From assembly GCA_947573385.1 (NCBI GenBank), contig CANPFP010000012.1, forward strand, positions 1 through 36,334: a stretch of DNA of 36,334 nt. The letters are read 5' to 3'. Source of the DNA: an uncultured Bacillota bacterium. Its GTDB lineage: Bacteria; Bacillota; Clostridia; Oscillospirales; Oscillospiraceae. Under the pieces are notes generated by a model, which saw only the letters and a list, made by a program, of their open reading frames with translations, ran no database searches and was not told the DNA's origin. The position numbers and the translations under genes were made by a program. Below, in pieces: positions 31,837 through 36,334 of the stretch (position 1 is its first letter; every line of letters begins with the position of its first letter).

Positions 31837-32910
31837 ATGGACTTTACAGAGATATTTCAGCTTTATCACAAGGATCCGCCATACAGCTGGGAATACAAAG
31901 ACACCAGCCGGGGGGAGGAGGATTTCCGCCGCACGGTCTTCGCGGAGTGGGCGGATCAGAGGCTGGTCATTAAAATTGCCTGTAATGATTTTACTTCCCC
32001 GCGCCGCGTACAGATCTGGCAGAAAACGGCGGCGGCTTACAGCGCTATGGGGTATTACTGTCCCCAGATCATCGCCGGTAAAAATGGGAATCTGGCGGAG
32101 ACCGTGGAATATGAGGGCAGAGCCTGCGTTGTGTACGCGGAAGAGCGGTCCCGATTTCAGACGGCAGACCAGCTTGGAGAAAGGGTAATCCTGCAAAACG
32201 GACGGTATATTTACCATGACGACGCCCTCCGGTTCCTCTGCGAGGTTGGTTCGGCGGGACTGGATTTCGGGGATTTTCCCTCTGGTCTGTGTATTTTGGA
32301 GCGGTTCTGCCCCTCTGACCCCTGTGACGAAATCATGGAGTGCGCCCTGGAGTTCAAGGGGGTCATAGAGGAACAGCTCCCCCAATATACACAACGGTTT
32401 CAGGGAATATGGTCCCGCTTTCTCGCGAATCGCAGCTCTTTGGAGCGGCTGTACAGCCAACTCCCAGTCTCTGTCTTTCAGGCCGATCTGAACCCGGGCA
32501 ATATTCTGCTGGACGCTGATATGCGCTTTGCCGGCGTGCTGGATTTCAACCTTTCCGGCAGGGATACCGCGCTGAATGTTTTGTTCCGGGAGCTGTGGAT
32601 CAATTTTGACGAGGATATTCCCGACAAGAGGGAAAACAACATGTATTATGTGGAGAAGAACAACGAAAAGGCGCTCCAGTCCTTCCTTGAGAACCTTCTT
32701 CTGATAAAAGACAGCTATCACTTTACCCAGGCGGAAAAGAAAGCCGCGCCGCTGCTCTACCGGTATTTGCGGCCCTTCTGGTGGCGTCCCCTTCATGCGC
32801 TGAAACGGGATCAGAACGATCCGGCGAAGGTAGGAAAGATCCTGGACTGGATCGAGAATGAGCAGACGCGCGGCATTGATTTTGAGGGGATAATGGAGGC
32901 CCGGCCATGA
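31837..32910 (+). CDS. APH-like phosphotransferase with altered Brenner motif
   Basis: This 357-residue protein has the aminoglycoside-phosphotransferase/choline-kinase fold. Features are a candidate ATP-binding Lys46 (RLVIKIACN), the catalytic segment VFQADLNPGNILLD, where Gln215 replaces the usual His, Asp217 is the catalytic base and Asn222 is kept, and a metal-binding Asp236 in GVLDFNLSGRD. The substrate is unknown: antibiotic, sugar, lipid headgroup or protein are all open. I prefer the ATG at 31837; a GTG at 31786 in the same frame would overlap the permease gene. It sits between permease and ATPase genes and overlaps the ATPase start by 4 bases, so it is made together with the exporter. 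A drug-resistance role is not shown. Confidence 0.8.
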   Translation: MDFTEIFQLYHKDPPYSWEYKDTSRGEEDFRRTVFAEWADQRLVIKIACNDFTSPRRVQIWQKTAAAYSAMGYYCPQIIAGKNGNLAETVEYEGRACVVYAEERSRFQTADQLGERVILQNGRYIYHDDALRFLCEVGSAGLDFGDFPSGLCILERFCPSDPCDEIMECALEFKGVIEEQLPQYTQRFQGIWSRFLANRSSLERLYSQLPVSVFQADLNPGNILLDADMRFAGVLDFNLSGRDTALNVLFRELWINFDEDIPDKRENNMYYVEKNNEKALQSFLENLLLIKDSYHFTQAEKKAAPLLYRYLRPFWWRPLHALKRDQNDPAKVGKILDWIENEQTRGIDFEGIMEARP

Positions 32911-33896
32911 ACATCATTGAAGTGAGCCATCTGGTAAAGGAATACAAAAAAATCAAAAAGGAGCGCGGCCTGCGGGGGGCGGTAAAAAACCTCTTTGTAC
33001 AGAACACAGAAACTGTACGGGCGGTGGATGACATCTCTTTTTCCATTGAAAAAGGGGACATTGTAGGCTACATAGGCCCCAACGGCGCGGGAAAAAGCAC
33101 TACCGTGAAGATGCTCTCCGGCATCATGCGGCCCACCAGTGGCGAGATCCTGATTGATGGTATATCTCCCCAGGAGGACCGCAAACGGGTGGTGCGGAAC
33201 CTGGGGGTGGTGTTTGGACAACGCAGCCAGTTGAACTGGGACCTGCGGCTGGGCGAGACCTTTGAGCTGCTGAAACGAATTTATCAAATCGAAGATAAAA
33301 CCTATACTGAAAACCTGGGAACGCTCAACGAGATTTTTCAAATCGACCGCTTTATTGACACTCCGGTGCGCCAGCTCTCCCTTGGGCAGCGGATGCGGGG
33401 GGACCTGGTGGCGGCCATGCTACACTCGCCGGAGGTGCTGTTTTTGGACGAGCCCACTATCGGCCTGGATGTGGAGGCAAAATATTCCGTCCGGAAGTTT
33501 ATCAAGGAGATCAACCAACGGGGCAAAACTACCATCATTCTGACTACCCACGACTTGGGCGATATCCAGGAGCTGTGCCAGCGGGTCATTATCATCAACG
33601 AGGGAGCGATTATTGAGGACGGTTCGCTGGACGAACTGATTGACAAGATCGCCCCTTACCGCCATCTTATCATCGATTTCTATCACCCTGTCACCATCCC
33701 GCACCCTCATGCGGAGCTTGTCTCTGTCCGTGAGGCCCGTTCTGTTTACCGCTTCCGCAAGGATGAGATTACGGCCGCCCGATTGATCGAGGATATTTCC
33801 CATACAGCACCTATTAAAGAAGTAGGCTTGGAGGAGGCGAAGATCGACGATATCATTCGGACGGTGTATCAACAGGGAAGCACATGCAAAGCTTGA
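32907..33896 (+). CDS. ABC-2 exporter ATP-binding protein (COG4586-like)
   Basis: This 329-residue ATPase has Walker A GPNGAGKST (residues 57-65), Q-loop Gln105, signature LSLGQ (157-161), Walker B LFLDEP with Asp181-Glu182, and the switch His215 in LTTHD. It carries an N-terminal insert (KKIKKERGLRGAVKNLF) and a C-terminal extension of about 85 residues, both typical of COG4586 ATPases that serve paired ABC-2 permeases. It powers the exporter formed by the two permeases upstream. It is translationally coupled to the kinase gene (ATGA) and followed by a strong terminator. Confidence 0.93.
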   Translation: MNIIEVSHLVKEYKKIKKERGLRGAVKNLFVQNTETVRAVDDISFSIEKGDIVGYIGPNGAGKSTTVKMLSGIMRPTSGEILIDGISPQEDRKRVVRNLGVVFGQRSQLNWDLRLGETFELLKRIYQIEDKTYTENLGTLNEIFQIDRFIDTPVRQLSLGQRMRGDLVAAMLHSPEVLFLDEPTIGLDVEAKYSVRKFIKEINQRGKTTIILTTHDLGDIQELCQRVIIINEGAIIEDGSLDELIDKIAPYRHLIIDFYHPVTIPHPHAELVSVREARSVYRFRKDEITAARLIEDISHTAPIKEVGLEEAKIDDIIRTVYQQGSTCKA

Positions 33897-33953
33897 TTGG
33901 CACTTTCCATTTTCCTTTCCCCCTTCCTTCCTATATTTTCTCTACAATATGAT

Positions 33954-33991
33954 GAGGCCTGTCTGGCAACAACCAGACAGGCCTCTTTTTT
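33954..33991 (+). terminator. Intrinsic terminator of the exporter operon
   Basis: A perfect 13-bp stem (33954-33966 with 33973-33985), 6-base loop CAACAA, and six T (33986-33991). It is a textbook rho-independent terminator. Confidence 0.95.
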
Positions 33992-34002
33992 GACAGGATG
34001 AA

Positions 34003-34033
34003 GGGAAAGAACTTCGTGTTGAAATTCTTTCCC
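34003..34033 (-). terminator. Hairpin after the DUF6744-like gene
   Basis: A perfect 9-bp stem GGGAAAGAA/TTCTTTCCC (34003-34011 with 34025-34033) lies 13 bases beyond the stop of the leftward gene. No U-run follows it; it may act together with the neighbouring strong stem at 33954-33985. Confidence 0.4.
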
Positions 34034-34046
34034 CCATCTTTATATC

Positions 34047-35021
34047 TTACGCCGCCTTTTGAAATCGGATGCTGTTCGCTCTCACCTGGAGCTCCTGAGC
34101 AAGGAATTTCAGAGTATTGAACTCATCGTCCAGCCCATCCAGCTCCCGCTGGAGTACCTGCTCATAATGTTTTTTCTTCTCCTCCAGGCCCTGGACCTTC
34201 AGCACCCAGCGGTCCATGACCGCTGGGCTCTGGCTCCCGGATTGAATGAGGTAGTCACAGCGCTCCTGGTATGTGGCAATTTCTTTTTTTACTGCCGCAT
34301 AGAACTCCTCGGTCATTTTGCCCCGCTGCTTTTCATCGTCAATGATATAGAAGCTGTTCACCATCAGCGGGGTGTTGTTGCGGTTTAAGTTACCCAGTAG
34401 CGTAATGAAGTCCTCAAAGACATCTACCTTCTCCATATAGGTTTTGGGAACGAAATACATATGTCCAGCAATGCTCAGTTTGGTGGCATCCAAGCTGAGG
34501 AGAAAATTGGTGCAGATGGTCTCGATCTGTTTTCGGTTGGCGCACCGCTGGTAGAGCTCAAACAACTCCTCTGCCCGGCGGCAGCAGTCCCGCACATCCA
34601 CCACATCATCCATCATCAGGTTATCACAGCGAAATACATGGTCCCGCTTATCAAAGCTGATGTTAGCCAGTTTCTCATACTGGTTGGTATTCTGGTTCAG
34701 TGTCTCCTTTACCAGCTCCCGGGAAAGCATATCCGCCGTGTGCTTGTTATCCCGACAGTAAGCCAGGTAAATGTGGGTTTCACCCCCGGAGGTAATAGGA
34801 TACCGTTCTCGAATGTCCCCGGTAGCGGAGCGGAAGGCATCCGCCACCGACAGCCGCTTGCCGCCGGTGTAGGGAATATCCATCTCCTCACAGAGTTGGG
34901 ACAGGGCCTCCTTCTCCACCAAAAGATTGCTCAGGGAGAAATAGAGGAACTTGCCCAGCATATGTTCCTTATCGCCAGCAGATGTACCGATGAAATCCTT
35001 CATATCAAATACGTTATCCAT
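34047..35021 (-). CDS. DUF6744-like mobile-element protein
   Basis: This 324-residue soluble protein has a charged C-terminal coiled-coil region (LKVQGLEEKKKHYEQVLQRE). The central part reads HVFRCDNLMMDDVVDVRDCC, and GHMYFVPKTYMEKVDVFEDF follows. It resembles proteins I associate with DUF6744 in clostridial integrative and conjugative elements; the name is from memory and moderately certain. The function is unknown, possibly DNA metabolism of the element. AGGAGG lies 5 bases before the ATG and overlaps the end of the upstream gene, so the two are coupled. It is the leftmost of the right-hand element genes, and the cargo begins just beyond it. Confidence 0.75.
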   Translation of the reverse strand: MDNVFDMKDFIGTSAGDKEHMLGKFLYFSLSNLLVEKEALSQLCEEMDIPYTGGKRLSVADAFRSATGDIRERYPITSGGETHIYLAYCRDNKHTADMLSRELVKETLNQNTNQYEKLANISFDKRDHVFRCDNLMMDDVVDVRDCCRRAEELFELYQRCANRKQIETICTNFLLSLDATKLSIAGHMYFVPKTYMEKVDVFEDFITLLGNLNRNNTPLMVNSFYIIDDEKQRGKMTEEFYAAVKKEIATYQERCDYLIQSGSQSPAVMDRWVLKVQGLEEKKKHYEQVLQRELDGLDDEFNTLKFLAQELQVRANSIRFQKAA

Positions 35022-35030
35022 AGTGACCTC

Positions 35031-35642
35031 CTATGTATGAATGGAATAATAACCTTTGGATAAATCTCCACCAGTGTGATAAATCAGCCCGCCGGCGGTT
35101 CCGGGTATTCCGTTGCGAAATTCCCGAAAGAAGAACGAGTAAGCCTCAAAATCGCTGTAAAAGCAAATTTTATCGGCTCCCCACCACTTGAAATTGTCGC
35201 GCAGGAAACGCACCAATTTGCGGCGGATAATTTTATGTTCCACACACTTCCGGAGCTGTTCTGGACACTCAAATACAAATTTGGGACTGTTCTTTGGCTC
35301 TATGGATAAGGTGCTCCATATACGGTAACGACTATTGGTGTCCAGTGCAAAAGTCATTAGCGTATCATAGGGCAGCACTATGCTCTGTTTCCAGCCTACA
35401 AACTTATAGCCGTGATTGTTTAGCCAAGTAAAGTATATGGCGACGGTATTGTTGGCTTTATTTTTTTGAAATTCGGCAAAGGAGAACATGTCACTCGCAA
35501 CAACATGACCGTCCCTCTCCAGTGCAATTAGATCGCCTCGTGATGCAAAAAAGCTCCATGGTGATTTGCGTTCTCTGCTTATCGTTTTAAGGCTGATGCC
35601 CTTTTCGGTAGCAGTGAGCTTGACCAATGTTCTGTTGTTCAA
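35031..35642 (-). CDS. Unknown protein in the right-hand mobile-element operon
   Basis: I do not recognise a family. The 203-residue product has no membrane segment or signal peptide. It is rich in aromatic residues (IYFTWLNNHGYKFVGW, FYSDFEAYSFFFREF) and begins with a beta-rich region. The start is TTG at 35642 behind GAAGGGAG, plausible but weak. It lies 18 bases after the TOPRIM-like gene and its stop lies at the ribosome-binding site of the DUF6744-like gene, so it belongs to that leftward operon. Confidence 0.7.
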   Translation of the reverse strand: MNNRTLVKLTATEKGISLKTISRERKSPWSFFASRGDLIALERDGHVVASDMFSFAEFQKNKANNTVAIYFTWLNNHGYKFVGWKQSIVLPYDTLMTFALDTNSRYRIWSTLSIEPKNSPKFVFECPEQLRKCVEHKIIRRKLVRFLRDNFKWWGADKICFYSDFEAYSFFFREFRNGIPGTAGGLIYHTGGDLSKGYYSIHT

Positions 35643-35660
35643 AATTTTTACTCCCTTCTA

Positions 35661-36334
35661 TTACATAGCAGCCACCCGGCTGAGGAGGTAGTCGTCCACC
35701 CCCTTGTAGGCCGGGTCCCATGTGTATTTGGTGTACTTCCACCGCTTGAATTTCTGTACTTCCTTCCGCATGGCGAGGATGGCTTTCCGGACCTCCGGTT
35801 TGGTGTTCTGGTCCATATCCATCGCCTCCACCACCTCGGTGACGTTGAGACTACGCAGGGTATCGGTCAGGCCGTTCAGCGCATTGACGCCGCCGATGCA
35901 GACGAACAGGGCGTCATGGGCCAGAAAGCTTGCCACGTCCCCCTTGAGGGGGCCTTCTGTGAGGTAGGCCCGCTTGCTGGTGGTGTCGCCGGTGACGTGG
36001 ACCCAGGAATAGCTCCGGGTGCCGTTGGTCATATCCCGGCTGGAGAGCCAGCGGTACTTCCTGCCTGGGTCATCCGTATCGTCCAGGCGGATTTTCAGCC
36101 CCTGAATCAAGCCGTTTTTATCCCGGACAGGAATCAGAAATCCGTTTGGCCCGGACAGCGTCCAGTCGCCGTAGCAGGTACGAAAACCGGGCACGCCCAG
36201 CAGATCAACGCCGCAGGAGCGGAGCAGGGAGGCAAGAAGCCGCCGGCCCTGTTCTGTCTCCGGCATACTGCGGTACTCGTTGCTGGACTTTTCGGAGCGT
36301 CCGGCCGGCGGTCCCCCGAAGCACAACGCCTTTG
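35661..36334 (-). CDS. DUF3854/TOPRIM-like protein (5' end beyond the window)
   Basis: The frame is open to the right edge; about 224 C-terminal residues are seen. The region GFLIPVRDKNGLIQGLKIRL followed by YLTEGPLKGDVASFL and later VVEAMDMDQN matches a TOPRIM arrangement (Glu in TEGPLKGD, Asp-x-Asp in DMD). This is as in DUF3854 and primase-like proteins of mobile elements, which act in replication or processing of element DNA. The true start is not in the window; a TTG near 36326 is only internal. It leads an operon with the two genes that follow. The family is likely, the precise activity unproven. Confidence 0.8.
   Translation of the reverse strand, partial: KALCFGGPPAGRSEKSSNEYRSMPETEQGRRLLASLLRSCGVDLLGVPGFRTCYGDWTLSGPNGFLIPVRDKNGLIQGLKIRLDDTDDPGRKYRWLSSRDMTNGTRSYSWVHVTGDTTSKRAYLTEGPLKGDVASFLAHDALFVCIGGVNALNGLTDTLRSLNVTEVVEAMDMDQNTKPEVRKAILAMRKEVQKFKRWKYTKYTWDPAYKGVDDYLLSRVAAM

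Noticed and set aside
31394..32188. Rightward frame bridging the second permease and the kinase in another register
   Set aside because: It overlaps two genes with clear family features and reads as frame-shifted permease and kinase sequence.
31837..32910. Aminoglycoside resistance gene
   Set aside because: The fold is APH-like, but the His of the Brenner motif is Gln and nothing identifies an antibiotic substrate; the fold is shared by many unrelated kinases.
1..36334. tRNA, rRNA or CRISPR loci
   Set aside because: I saw no tRNA-like cloverleaf with a CCA-adjacent end, no ribosomal RNA sequence and no repeat-spacer arrays in the window.

Overview
The window looks like chromosome from a motile, anaerobic Firmicute of the Oscillospiraceae type (Intestinimonas / Oscillibacter / Flavonifractor-like). 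This is inferred from a clostridial flagellar/chemotaxis gene order with CheC, CheD and CheV, LplB/LplC-type sugar ABC permeases with a large binding lipoprotein, DUF624, and tandem large serine recombinases of the kind carried by clostridial integrative elements. The species cannot be fixed from sequence alone.

Region 1 (1-6170, + strand) is core chromosome: the 3' part of flhA, a FliA/WhiG-type sigma factor, two FlgF/FlgG-type rod proteins, cheC, cheD and cheV, tightly packed and ending at a strong hairpin. Region 2 (6170-8020, - strand) is a graveyard: remnants of a Tn7/Tn5053-like transposition pair (a TnsB-like DDE transposase and a TnsC/TniB-like ATPase) with frameshifts, an internal duplication, and a stop codon where the catalytic Glu is expected. 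Region 3 (8020-17090, - strand) is a mobile-element module: a response regulator broken by an in-frame stop, four 11-bp-spaced repeats over a -10 box, a leader ORF overlapping a terminator-like hairpin, a small sigma factor, a DUF6870-like protein, an operon of three large serine recombinases, and a fourth recombinase missing its catalytic N-terminus.

Region 4 (17400-28010) is a fructan/fructo-oligosaccharide locus. A six-gene leftward operon encodes two permeases, a binding lipoprotein, a GH32 hydrolase, a PfkB fructokinase and a GH32-like lipoprotein. A divergent rightward operon encodes a LacI regulator, a DUF624 membrane protein and a membrane-anchored protein of unknown function. The shared control region carries two good sigma-A promoters facing apart, TTTGCAC repeats, and a 99-bp inverted-repeat element. 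Region 5 (28065-33990) holds a GH31 alpha-glucosidase-like gene divergent from a four-gene operon: two ABC-2 permeases, an APH-like kinase and their ATPase. Region 6 (34047-36334, - strand) returns to mobile-element genes: a DUF6744-like protein, an unknown protein, and a partial DUF3854/TOPRIM-like protein running off the edge.

The most economical reading is that regions 3 and 6 belong to one integrative element transcribed leftward, and that regions 4 and 5 (about 17 kb of sugar-utilisation and exporter genes) are cargo between its core genes and its recombinases. This is inference; the right end of the element lies outside the window.
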